Below, in pieces: positions 1-4,841 of a DNA stretch of 7,986 nucleotides. Origin of the DNA: an uncultured Eubacteriales bacterium. Its GTDB lineage: Bacteria; Bacillota; Clostridia; Oscillospirales; Oscillospiraceae. The stretch is taken from assembly GCA_900549545.1 (NCBI GenBank), contig URPA01000074.1, forward strand, positions 1 through 7,986, in the 5' to 3' direction. The notes beneath the pieces were generated by a model. The model was not told the origin of the DNA. It searched no databases and was given only the letters and a program-made list of their open reading frames with translations. The position numbers and the translations under genes are program-made. How positions within the stretch are numbered: the first letter of the stretch is position 1; each line of letters starts with the position of its first letter.

Positions 1-39
1 GTCAGGGCAGAGATGGCTTCCGATTACAGTGATATTCAT
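1..39 (-). CDS. Glutaredoxin-like protein, N-terminal fragment (partial)
   Basis: Thirteen codons of a minus-strand gene run off the left edge. The ATG is at 39-37, preceded by a perfect AAGGAGG ribosome site (complement of 47-53) at a 7-nt spacing. The visible start reads MNITVIGSHLCPD. A beta strand followed by a cysteine just before a helix fits the N-terminus of small glutaredoxin-related thioredoxin-fold proteins of Firmicutes, but only one cysteine is visible and the rest of the fold is outside the window. It is divergent from the LysR-type regulator at 167, an arrangement in which the regulator often controls the neighbour. The gene's existence is well supported by ribosome site and promoter; the family is a guess from 13 residues. 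Confidence 0.55.
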   Translation of the reverse strand, partial: MNITVIGSHLCPD

Positions 40-79
40 GGGGATTCCTCCTTGTAGGTTTTGTCTGGTTTCTGCACTC

Positions 80-108
80 AGTATAGCAGGCCTTTACAAT
101 TCTGTAAA
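80..108 (-). promoter_or_regulatory. Promoter of the leftward glutaredoxin-like gene
   Basis: On the minus strand, TTTACA (complement of 103-108), a 17-nt spacer and TATACT (complement of 80-85). The -10 box is preceded by TGC, making it an extended -10. The -35 box is one arm of the inverted repeat TTTACA-ATTC-TGTAAA at 93-108, whose other arm is the -35 of the divergent LysR promoter. Confidence 0.6.
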
Positions 109-121
109 ATTGAAATATATT
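93..121 (+). promoter_or_regulatory. Promoter of the LysR-type regulator
   Basis: TTTACA at 93-98, 17-nt spacer, TATATT at 116-121 (TATAAG at 121-126 is an overlapping alternative). The -35 overlaps an inverted repeat shared with the divergent promoter, so one protein bound at 93-108 could control both directions. That would fit LysR-family autoregulation. Confidence 0.55.
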
Positions 122-166
122 ATAAGAAGATTCGAAAATTTCGATACCACAGAGGGAGAACGGGAA

Positions 167-562
167 ATGGAACTGCGCAATCTGAATACATTTGTCAGGG
201 CTGCGGATGCGGGCAGTTTTTCCAGGGCTGCTTCTGAGCTTGGCTACACCCAGTCCACGGTGACGGCGCAGATTCAGGGGCTGGAGGAGGAACTGGGGGT
301 ACAGCTGTTTGACCGGTTGCCCAAAGGCATTGCGCTCACCCAGCCGGGGGAAGCGCTTTTGGAGCACGCCCGGAATCTGCTTCTGGAAGCGGAAAATGCC
401 CGGCTGGCTGTGAAAAACCAGCGGGAGCCGTCGGGGAAGCTGCGGATAAATTCATCCGCCTGCGCGAGCCTGCAAGCCTCTTCAAGCTCCGCGTCGCTCG
501 CGTTCTCGTCGCCCCAGCGCAGGTTATCCTTTATCGTGCCGGAGAAGAGCAGGTTCTTCTGA
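167..562 (+). CDS. LysR-family transcriptional regulator, truncated after the DNA-binding domain, with chimeric tail
   Basis: LysR-type regulators bind DNA through an N-terminal winged helix-turn-helix and sense ligands through a C-terminal periplasmic-binding-like domain. Residues 1-60 here are a textbook LysR HTH: MELRNLNTFVRAADAGSF, then SRAASELGYTQSTVTAQIQ as the recognition region, then LEEELGVQLFDR. A linker helix rich in Leu, Glu and Ala follows, up to about residue 93 (GKLRI, near 434-448). After that the frame reads antisense through the neighbouring exporter gene until a stop at 560-562, so the roughly 200-residue effector domain is missing. The ATG at 167 is chosen over the in-frame upstream ATG at 29 because it has a GAGGGAG ribosome site and begins the conserved domain. 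Five of the eight arginine codons up to residue 93 are CGG, whereas exporter stretches I read use mainly CGC, hinting at a different origin. Broken gene or assembly artefact. Confidence 0.8.
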   Translation: MELRNLNTFVRAADAGSFSRAASELGYTQSTVTAQIQGLEEELGVQLFDRLPKGIALTQPGEALLEHARNLLLEAENARLAVKNQREPSGKLRINSSACASLQASSSSASLAFSSPQRRLSFIVPEKSRFF

Positions 563-1818
563 AGCACCATAGCCACAGCGCCGCGCAGGCTCTCAATATC
601 ATAATCGCGCACATCCACGCCGCCGACCTTCACGCTGCCATCGGTTGCGTCATAAAGCCGGGGGATGAGCTGGACAAGGCTGCTCTTGCCGGAGCCGGTG
701 CCGCCGAGCACGCCCACGGTCGCGCCGGAGGGTATGTGCAGGTCGATCCTCTCAAGGGCAGATTTTTCCGCCTTTTTGGAGTATTTGAAGGACACGCCCT
801 CAAAATCAATGGAGCCGTCGCGGACATCCTTTACGCCGTCCTCGGGCTGGTCCATGCTGCTCTGTTCGTTCAAAACCTCGCAGATCCTGCGCGCGGCCTC
901 AGCGGACATGGTGAGCATGACGTAAATCATGGATATCATCATCAGTGACATGAGGATCTGCATCCCGTAGGTGAGCATCGCCGAGAGCTGGCCCACATCA
1001 ATGCTTGCGCCGCCGCTGGTAACAATCAGCTTTGAGCCGACATAGAGCACAAACACCATGTTAAAGTAGAGGCAGATCTGCATCAGGGGGCTATTGAGCG
1101 CAACAACGCGCTCCGCGTGCGTAAAGTCCCTGGCGATATCGTGCGACGCCGCACCAAACTTGCGTTTTTCATAGTCCTCGCGGGCAAAGCCCTTGACAAC
1201 GCGCATCGCGCGGACGTTTTCCTCAATGGACTCGTTCATTCTGTCGTACTTCTTGAAAACCGCGCGGAAGGCGGGCATGGCCTCCTTTGCGATAAACAGC
1301 AGGCCGATAACCAGCACGGGGATGATTATAACAAAGGTCATGGCGAGCTTTCCGCCCATGATAAAGGCCATAGTCACCGAGAAAATGAGCATCAGCGGTG
1401 CGCGGATGGCGATGCGGATTATCATCATGTACGCCTGCTGGACGTTGGAGATATCCGTTGTAAGGCGCGTCACCAGTGAGGCGGTGGAAAACCTGTCGAT
1501 ATTCTCAAAGGCGAAGCCCTGCACACGGCGAAACACGTCCGCGCGCAGGTTCTTTGCAAAACCGGCGGATGCCTTGGAGCCGGTAAAGCCGCCAAGCCCC
1601 CCGCAGAGGAGGGAGACTATCGCCAGCGCCACGAGCACAAGCCCGGTTTTGAGTACCTCCGAAAGGTCCGCCCCGGCCTTGATAACATTAATGAGGTTTG
1701 CCGTTATGAAGGGAATGAGCACATCAATAAACACCTCACATGCCATGAGTATAACGGTGATTATTGAGGGCTTTTTATATTCCCTTATGCTTTTCATCAG
1801 AGTTTTTATCACTGTCAA
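274..1818 (-). CDS. ABC exporter (fused membrane and ATPase domains), C-terminally truncated
   Basis: Half-transporter of the multidrug/lipid exporter type: an N-terminal transmembrane domain and a C-terminal ATPase. Hydrophobic segments lie near residues 18-45, 58-78, 133-153, 158-178, 245-268 and 283-303. The ATPase has an aromatic A-loop residue (Y346), Walker A GGTGSGKSS (372-380) and the Q-loop (Q420, in VLQKNLLFSGTI). Family sequence ends at FIRSFPDG (residue 464, at 427-429). The last 50 codons are antisense LysR sequence, so the signature motif, Walker B and H-loop are absent. Roughly 110 residues are missing against a family length near 575, and the gene cannot encode a working ATPase as it stands. 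It starts at TTG 1818, overlapping the MarR stop by 4 nt; GTG at 1812 is equally possible and gives a homologue-like MIKTLMKS start. MarR-ABC-ABC operons usually encode a second half-transporter, expected just past the breakpoint. Confidence 0.9.
   Translation of the reverse strand: MTVIKTLMKSIREYKKPSIITVILMACEVFIDVLIPFITANLINVIKAGADLSEVLKTGLVLVALAIVSLLCGGLGGFTGSKASAGFAKNLRADVFRRVQGFAFENIDRFSTASLVTRLTTDISNVQQAYMMIIRIAIRAPLMLIFSVTMAFIMGGKLAMTFVIIIPVLVIGLLFIAKEAMPAFRAVFKKYDRMNESIEENVRAMRVVKGFAREDYEKRKFGAASHDIARDFTHAERVVALNSPLMQICLYFNMVFVLYVGSKLIVTSGGASIDVGQLSAMLTYGMQILMSLMMISMIYVMLTMSAEAARRICEVLNEQSSMDQPEDGVKDVRDGSIDFEGVSFKYSKKAEKSALERIDLHIPSGATVGVLGGTGSGKSSLVQLIPRLYDATDGSVKVGGVDVRDYDIESLRGAVAMVLQKNLLFSGTIKDNLRWGDENASDAELEEACRLAQADEFIRSFPDGSRWFFTASRAFSASRSRFRACSKSASPGWVSAMPLGNRSNSCTPSSSSSP
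427..448. other. Tail-to-tail breakpoint between LysR gene and ABC exporter gene
   Basis: Plus-strand reading is still good LysR sequence to about 448 (PSGKLRI). Minus-strand reading is still good ABC-ATPase sequence to about 427 (EFIRSFPDG). Beyond these limits each frame loses family resemblance. The join therefore lies within about 22 bp compatible with both parents, which suggests either a microhomology-guided rearrangement or a chimeric assembly. Confidence 0.7.
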
Positions 1819-2282
1819 CCGTTCCTTTCCTGCCGCTCTGGACCCATCTGCCCGGCATTTTCTATCATTATCCCGGTGATTTCCGTCAGCTGGAGCTTTT
1901 GCTCCGGGCTCAGCCCCCGGCTCAACAGCTCCGCCACCTCCCGGTCAGTCTGCTCTATAATATCGCTCAATTGGCGCGCCTTATCGGTCGAGCGCACACT
2001 CTTAACGCGCCTGTCGCTTTTTCCCGGCGCGCAGATGATATAGCCCTTCTTTTCAAGGCGCTTTATTATCTCCGTCATGGTGGGGTGGGTCACGTGGTTT
2101 GCCCGCTCAAGGCAGCGCTGGTTTATCTCCTCCATTCCCCCGCACTCCATGCTTATAAGCTGCCCCAGCACCGCAAACTGCACGCCGGTCAGCTCCTGCT
2201 CCCGCAGTCGGCGGTCAAGCTCACCGCGAAAAGCCCTTGCAATTATTGAAAAGCGCATACCCATGGGAACTTCACACGCCAT
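1815..2282 (-). CDS. MarR-family transcriptional regulator
   Basis: A 155-residue winged helix-turn-helix repressor of the MarR type: dimeric, DNA-binding, and commonly released from DNA by small toxic compounds. The core reads FRGELDRRLREQELTGVQFAVL, split by helix boundaries, then an HTH region around NQRCLERANHVTHPTMTEIIKRL and the wing KKGYIICAPGKSDRRVKSV, where the DRR signature of the beta-wing is intact. A C-terminal helix (LSPEQKLQLTEITGIM) provides dimerisation. The ATG at 2282 is preferred because AAAGGGGG lies 7 nt upstream; a TTG at 2303 in the same frame would add seven residues but has no ribosome site. It overlaps the downstream exporter by 4 nt (TTGA), implying translational coupling, so it very likely represses the exporter operon and itself. 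Confidence 0.9.
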   Translation of the reverse strand: MACEVPMGMRFSIIARAFRGELDRRLREQELTGVQFAVLGQLISMECGGMEEINQRCLERANHVTHPTMTEIIKRLEKKGYIICAPGKSDRRVKSVRSTDKARQLSDIIEQTDREVAELLSRGLSPEQKLQLTEITGIMIENAGQMGPERQERNG

Positions 2283-2370
2283 TGCTTTTCCCCCTTTTGT
2301 CAAATTCTGATGCCGCGCCTGTCCGCGCCCCCAGAGCCTTTAAGTGTCCGGAGCGGGCCGCTTCCGCCGG

Positions 2371-2416
2371 ATAGGTCGTGTGCTACCTATTATAGGCAAC
2401 TGGATTTTAATGTCAA
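2371..2416 (-). promoter_or_regulatory. MarR operon promoter with palindromic candidate operator
   Basis: On the minus strand, TTGACA (complement of 2411-2416), a 16-nt spacer and a perfect TATAAT (complement of 2389-2394). The -10 box lies inside the palindrome CCTAT-T-ATAGG (2386-2396). A third half-site, ATAGGT, is at 2371-2376, inverted relative to ACCTAT at 2385-2390. A repressor bound here would cover the -10 and start site, which fits MarR autoregulation. The operator role is inferred. Confidence 0.7.
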
Positions 2417-2471
2417 GCACCGCCATGTAAATTTTTTGTGACGAAGCCCACCGCTTTTATCTCTGCGCCGA

Positions 2472-2500
2472 TTGACAAGGGCATCTGATTTTGGTAAATT
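2472..2500 (+). promoter_or_regulatory. Promoter of the TIM-barrel gene
   Basis: Perfect TTGACA at 2472-2477, 17-nt spacer, TAAATT at 2495-2500 preceded by TGG (extended -10). The start codon is 37 nt downstream. It diverges from the MarR promoter, with about 55 bp between the two -35 boxes. Confidence 0.7.
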
Positions 2501-2536
2501 GTTTTAATTAGGAATATATGAAAGTGAGGCTTTATA

Positions 2537-3331
2537 ATGATTACTTTCGGTATGCCCACGCTGATTGAACTCAGCACGCTCGAGGAAACCGCCGCGCTCT
2601 GTAAGCGTCTGGGCCTGCGCTTTGTTGAGCTCAACATGAGCTTTCCCCAGTATCAGCCAGAGAACATGGATATTGCGGCGCTGCGGGAAATCAAGGAGAA
2701 ATACGGCATTTTTTTCACCATTCATATCGACGAGAGCCTTGACCCGTGCAGCGTAAACCCCGGCATCGCGCGGGTCTATACCGAGACGGCGCTCAAGGCC
2801 GTGGAGCTTGCGAAGGCGCTGGATATCCCGACGCTCAATATGCACCTGCTGCGCGGCATATATGTCACTCTCCCCGACCGGCGCACCTATGTCTACGCCG
2901 AGAATGAGAAGCTGTATCTTGAAAGCCTCCGCCGCTTCAGGGACAGCATGGCTGAAGCCATAGGCCCCGCCCCGGTGCGCTTTTGCGTTGAGAATACCGA
3001 CGGGTATGACCTGCCCTTCCTGCGCCGCGGGGTGGACACCCTGCTTGAAAGCCCCGCCTTCATGCTGACCTTTGACATTGGCCATGACCACGCCATAAAC
3101 AGCATTGACGAGCCGTTTATCATGGCGCGCGGCGAGCGGCTTATCCATATGCACATGCACGACGCCATGGGCACAAAGGTGCATCAGGCCCTCGGTGACG
3201 GGGAGATGGACATCCCCCGCTTCCTCTCTCTCGCCCAGACGCACAGTTGCCGGGTGGTGCTGGAGACCAAGACTGTGGACGCGCTCGAGCGCTCCGTCAG
3301 CTGGCTGCGGCAGCGGGGATTCATTGATTAA
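2537..3331 (+). CDS. Xylose isomerase-like TIM-barrel protein (sugar-phosphate isomerase / endonuclease IV superfamily)
   Basis: A 264-residue protein of the AP-endonuclease-2/xylose-isomerase-like barrel superfamily, whose members are metal-dependent isomerases, epimerases or endonucleases. Strand-end residues suited to binding divalent metal are visible: H63 (TIHID), H103 (NMHLL), E152 (VENTD), D180 and H183 (FDIGHD), the HMHMHD cluster at 204-209, and E243 (LETK) in the last strands. The E-D-H-E set matches the usual metal site. The length is normal for a single barrel. The start ATG has AGTGAGG 7 nt upstream. It stands alone, with its own promoter and an unrelated downstream gene, so the context does not name a substrate. 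A sugar or inositol isomerase/epimerase is more likely than a DNA-repair enzyme, but this is not settled by the sequence. Confidence 0.85.
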   Translation: MITFGMPTLIELSTLEETAALCKRLGLRFVELNMSFPQYQPENMDIAALREIKEKYGIFFTIHIDESLDPCSVNPGIARVYTETALKAVELAKALDIPTLNMHLLRGIYVTLPDRRTYVYAENEKLYLESLRRFRDSMAEAIGPAPVRFCVENTDGYDLPFLRRGVDTLLESPAFMLTFDIGHDHAINSIDEPFIMARGERLIHMHMHDAMGTKVHQALGDGEMDIPRFLSLAQTHSCRVVLETKTVDALERSVSWLRQRGFID

Positions 3332-3405
3332 CGCCCACAATTGGAAAATTCTGGATAAATTTCCTCATTCTTAAAAAAATTGTAAACTTTTATTTCACAA
3401 TTTAC

Positions 3406-3434
3406 TTGTAAAATCCGCCGCATGCCTGTATAAT
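3406..3434 (+). promoter_or_regulatory. Promoter of the acyltransferase-like gene
   Basis: TTGTAA at 3406-3411, 17-nt spacer, perfect TATAAT at 3429-3434. The -10 box overlaps the in-frame ATG at 3433, so translation cannot start there and ATG 3475 is the start. A second TTGTAAA at 3380-3386 repeats the -35 sequence 26 bp upstream. I see no terminator for the preceding gene in 3332-3405. Confidence 0.75.
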
Positions 3435-3474
3435 GCAATTGCTTAAAAAATTAGAAGCAATATGGAGGATGACC

Positions 3475-4353
3475 ATGAGTACATACAAGAAACGCCGTGG
3501 CGACCGCAAGGAAGGCAGGCTTGTCCGCTCCATTCCGGCATATAACAAATTTGTCCCCTATATAATGCCCGTCCGCGACGATAGATTGAACTATTATGAG
3601 GAGAGCTTTGAGGTCACTGAGCTTGACCGCCACCTGCGCAGGCTGCGCGTCAACGGCTACAAGGGCATCGGTATGCTGCATTTTCTCATCGCGGCATATG
3701 TCAGGGGCGTGGCCCGCTACCCCGCCATGAACCGCTTTGTTGTCGGCCGCAGAATCTACGCGCGTAAGAATATTGAGATCGTCATGACAGTCAAGCGCGC
3801 CCTGACTGTGGACGCTGAGGAGACCTCCATAAAGGTCATTTTTGAGCCGACAGACACTATTTTCGATGTATACGAGAAGATGAACGCCGCCATCAGCGAG
3901 ATCAAGGCCGGCGACACCAACACCAGCACCGACGATGTGGCAGAGACGCTGTGCAAGCTGCCGCGCTTCCTGCTGCGCTTCGCGCTTGGTTTCATCAGAA
4001 TGATGGATTATTTTGGCTGGCTGCCCCAGGCGCTGCTTGACGCGAGCCCCTTCCACGGCTCGATGATTATCACCGACCTTGGCTCTCTCGGCATCGGCCC
4101 CATCTACCACCATATCTACAACTTCGGCACGCTCCCGGTGTTCGTGGCCTTCGGCGCAAAGCACCACAAGTACGAGCTTGACCGCCACGGCGAGATGGTC
4201 GACAGAAAGTATATCGACTGCAAGTTCGTCATGGACGAGGGCATTTGCGACGGGCATTATTTCGCCCAGTTCCTCAAGGCCGTCCGCTACATGTTCCTCC
4301 GCCCCGAGATAGTCGAAACTCCCCCCGCCGAGGTTCACGAGGATATCTTCTGA
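3475..4353 (+). CDS. E2/chloramphenicol-acetyltransferase-fold acyltransferase-like protein
   Basis: A 292-residue stand-alone catalytic domain related to 2-oxoacid dehydrogenase E2 acyltransferases and CAT, with no lipoyl or subunit-binding domain. Landmarks are the early strand and helix YYEESFEVTELDRHLR, LHFLIAAYVRGVARYPAMNRFVVG (about 68-91), which matches the E2/CAT core, then the ITDLGSLGIG strand (199-208) and the C-terminal DGHYFAQFLKAV (259-270). In active enzymes this last motif is HxxxDG; here the histidine position is Glu (E255 in EGICDG), so either the chemistry differs or the protein is non-catalytic. I recall relatives in Clostridia sharing this change but could not check. The start at 3475 has TGGAGG 6 nt upstream. 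Tandem stops TGA-TAA follow. No clear partner enzyme lies nearby; the substrate is unknown. Confidence 0.85.
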   Translation: MSTYKKRRGDRKEGRLVRSIPAYNKFVPYIMPVRDDRLNYYEESFEVTELDRHLRRLRVNGYKGIGMLHFLIAAYVRGVARYPAMNRFVVGRRIYARKNIEIVMTVKRALTVDAEETSIKVIFEPTDTIFDVYEKMNAAISEIKAGDTNTSTDDVAETLCKLPRFLLRFALGFIRMMDYFGWLPQALLDASPFHGSMIITDLGSLGIGPIYHHIYNFGTLPVFVAFGAKHHKYELDRHGEMVDRKYIDCKFVMDEGICDGHYFAQFLKAVRYMFLRPEIVETPPAEVHEDIF

Positions 4354-4360
4354 TAAGTAC

Positions 4361-4401
4361 GCAAAGCGCCCCCGCAGGCTATGCCCGCGGGGGCGCTTTG
4401 C
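4361..4401 (+). terminator. Strong hairpin terminator after the acyltransferase-like gene
   Basis: A perfect 15-bp inverted repeat begins GCAAAGCGCC at 4361 and closes at 4387-4401, with an inner GGC-TAT-GCC mini-stem. It starts 7 nt after the stop codon. No U-run follows on either strand, so efficiency is uncertain. The A-tract/T-tract inside the stem (AAAG/CTTT) is common in clostridial terminators. Confidence 0.7.
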
Positions 4402-4404
4402 ATA

Positions 4405-4433
4405 TTGACATATTTCCTTTTACACAGTATATT
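4405..4433 (+). promoter_or_regulatory. Consensus promoter reading into the 4440-4755 small locus
   Basis: Perfect TTGACA at 4405-4410, 17-nt spacer, TATATT at 4428-4433, placed directly after the hairpin at 4361-4401. No long ORF lies ahead of it. The predicted start near 4440 gives a leader running to the peptide ORF at 4653. This is the toxin-side promoter of the candidate type I module. Confidence 0.7.
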
Positions 4434-4460
4434 AAACACAAGCAAGGGGCGAGGCGGTCA

Positions 4461-4650
4461 GCTACACCACCCGAAAGTAAACGCTGAATAAATCGACAAG
4501 AGCAGATTGTGAGAGAATTTGGGTTCTGGTGAAGGCCCTTTTTCGCAGGAATACTTTGTGTATTGCAAGAAAAAGTGACAAAATCAGAGCGCAAATTGTC
4601 CGCAAGATGCCGCAGGCGATTTATTCAGCGTTTACTTAATGGGGGTGAGC
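4461..4650 (+). promoter_or_regulatory. Leader stem sequestering the peptide ORF's Shine-Dalgarno, interrupted by a MITE-like insert
   Basis: GCT-A-CACC-A-CCC (4461-4472) pairs with GGGGGTGAGC (4641-4650) to give 10 base pairs with two bulged adenines. The right arm is the ribosome site of the ORF at 4653. The 163-bp inverted-repeat element occupies exactly what would be the loop, leaving only GA and AAT as flanks. Because its own ends pair perfectly, the sequestering stem could still form. Structure inferred from complementarity only. Confidence 0.6.
4475..4637. mobile_element. MITE-like element, 163 bp with perfect 21-bp terminal inverted repeats
   Basis: The left end begins AAGTAAACGCTGAATAAATC at 4475 and its 21-nt repeat (to 4495) is the exact reverse complement of 4617-4637. 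The interior holds a smaller hairpin (AATAC-TTTGT-GTATT core with flanking CTTTTTC/GAAAAAG). No transposase is encoded. I see no convincing target duplication. Plus-strand and minus-strand frames stay open across the element, so it is easily misannotated as a small gene. From memory, similar sequence is dispersed in gut Oscillospiraceae genomes; this was not checked. The element family is not identified. Confidence 0.7.
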
Positions 4651-4652
4651 AA

Positions 4653-4736
4653 ATGCGTATTACTTTGACGATAACATTACATAAGTTGATGTTCCAGTTT
4701 ATAGTAAAAAGCAGAAACCGCCACTCTGCCAAGTGA
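4653..4736 (+). CDS. Small basic hydrophobic peptide, candidate type I toxin (27 aa)
   Basis: A 27-codon ORF, ATG at 4653, with ribosome site GGGGGTGAG ending 3 nt upstream (the GGGGG core is 7 nt away). The peptide begins MRITLTITLHKLMFQFIVK, a beta-alternating hydrophobic run of about 16 residues broken by HK, and ends with the polar basic tail SRNRHSAK; net charge is about +6 with no acidic residue. Type I toxins are typically membrane peptides under 60 residues with a short charged tail, but no known family (Fst, TxpA, BsrG) is clearly matched. The last codons and the TGA stop lie inside the bidirectional terminator hairpin at 4714-4743, and a convergent antisense RNA covers its 3' end. 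The leader can hide the ribosome site. It was missed as a gene because it is short. Function is inferred from architecture; a relic or decoy ORF is possible. Confidence 0.55.
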   Translation: MRITLTITLHKLMFQFIVKSRNRHSAK

Positions 4737-4801
4737 CGGTTTCAAGGCTTTTAGTTTTGTAACCTAACTTCAAGGGCTGACCGCTGGTCATCGCCCCTTG
4801 T
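4706..4801 (-). ncRNA. Predicted antisense small RNA (about 96 nt), candidate type I antitoxin
   Basis: The expected start is near 4801, from a consensus promoter immediately upstream, and the expected end is in the U-run complementary to 4706-4710. The RNA would fold as a 5' hairpin (complement of 4771-4800: CAAGGG outer stem, TGACC/GGTCA inner stem, 3-nt loop), then a single-stranded stretch of about 27 nt rich in A and U, then the terminator hairpin. This stem-linker-terminator layout is typical of regulatory antisense RNAs. It overlaps the last 31 nt of the peptide ORF and its 3' UTR. No ORF of note lies within it. Confidence 0.6.
4707..4752. terminator. Bidirectional intrinsic terminator shared by the convergent small transcripts
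   Basis: The core stem is GAAACCG (4714-4720)/CGGTTTC (4737-4743) plus CACT/AGTG around the loop CTGCCA. In minus-strand RNA the one mismatch becomes U-G, giving 12 continuous pairs followed by UGCUUUUU. In plus-strand RNA it is a C-A mismatch, but AAAAGC/GCTTTT extend the base and UUUU follows. It may also end read-through from the murT-gatD-PHP operon, which has no other intrinsic terminator on its own strand. Confidence 0.75.
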
Positions 4802-4807
4802 GTTTTG

Positions 4808-4837
4808 ATTATAGCACAGGACTTACAATTTAGTCAA
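4808..4837 (-). promoter_or_regulatory. Consensus promoter for the antisense RNA
   Basis: On the minus strand, TTGACT (complement of 4832-4837), an 18-nt spacer and TATAAT (complement of 4808-4813) preceded by TGC, an extended -10. It begins 5 bp past the stop codon of the PHP gene and points leftward into a region without conventional genes, so it most likely serves the small RNA at 4801-4706. Confidence 0.75.
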
Positions 4838-4841
4838 CACC

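Larger units (their letters stand above)
4443..4800 (+). repeat. Inverted 19-nt complementarity bracketing the small locus (5'/3' panhandle)
   Basis: CAAGGGGCGA (4443-4452) is the exact reverse complement of TCGCCCCTTG (4791-4800), and GCGGTCAGC (4454-4462) of GCTGACCGC (4776-4784). The arms differ only by one unpaired base on the left and six on the right. In the plus transcript this would clamp the 5' end onto the 3' end. Both arms directly follow their own promoters, so the two convergent RNAs also share nearly the same 5' sequence. Confidence 0.75.

Noticed and set aside
2283..2388. Structured 5' leader of the MarR operon as a possible riboswitch
   Set aside because: Some GC-rich pairing (TCCGG...CCGGA) is present, but I recognise no conserved riboswitch core, and the operator at the promoter already explains regulation.
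2504..3340. A 278-codon minus-strand open frame opposite the TIM-barrel gene
   Set aside because: It is a mirror of a GC-rich coding strand: no ribosome site, His/Ala/Val-rich composition typical of antisense frames, and the plus-strand protein has clear family motifs.
3451..4338. A 295-codon minus-strand open frame opposite the acyltransferase-like gene
   Set aside because: Shadow frame of GC-rich coding DNA without ribosome site, promoter or recognisable domain.
4379..4594. A 71-codon minus-strand open frame across the MITE-like element
   Set aside because: It runs through a mobile-element end, a promoter and a terminator hairpin; no ribosome site or family features. The open frame comes from the repeat.
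4466..4645. Target-site duplication flanking the MITE-like element
   Set aside because: Flanks CCGA and AATG do not match over more than a base, with either choice of terminus.
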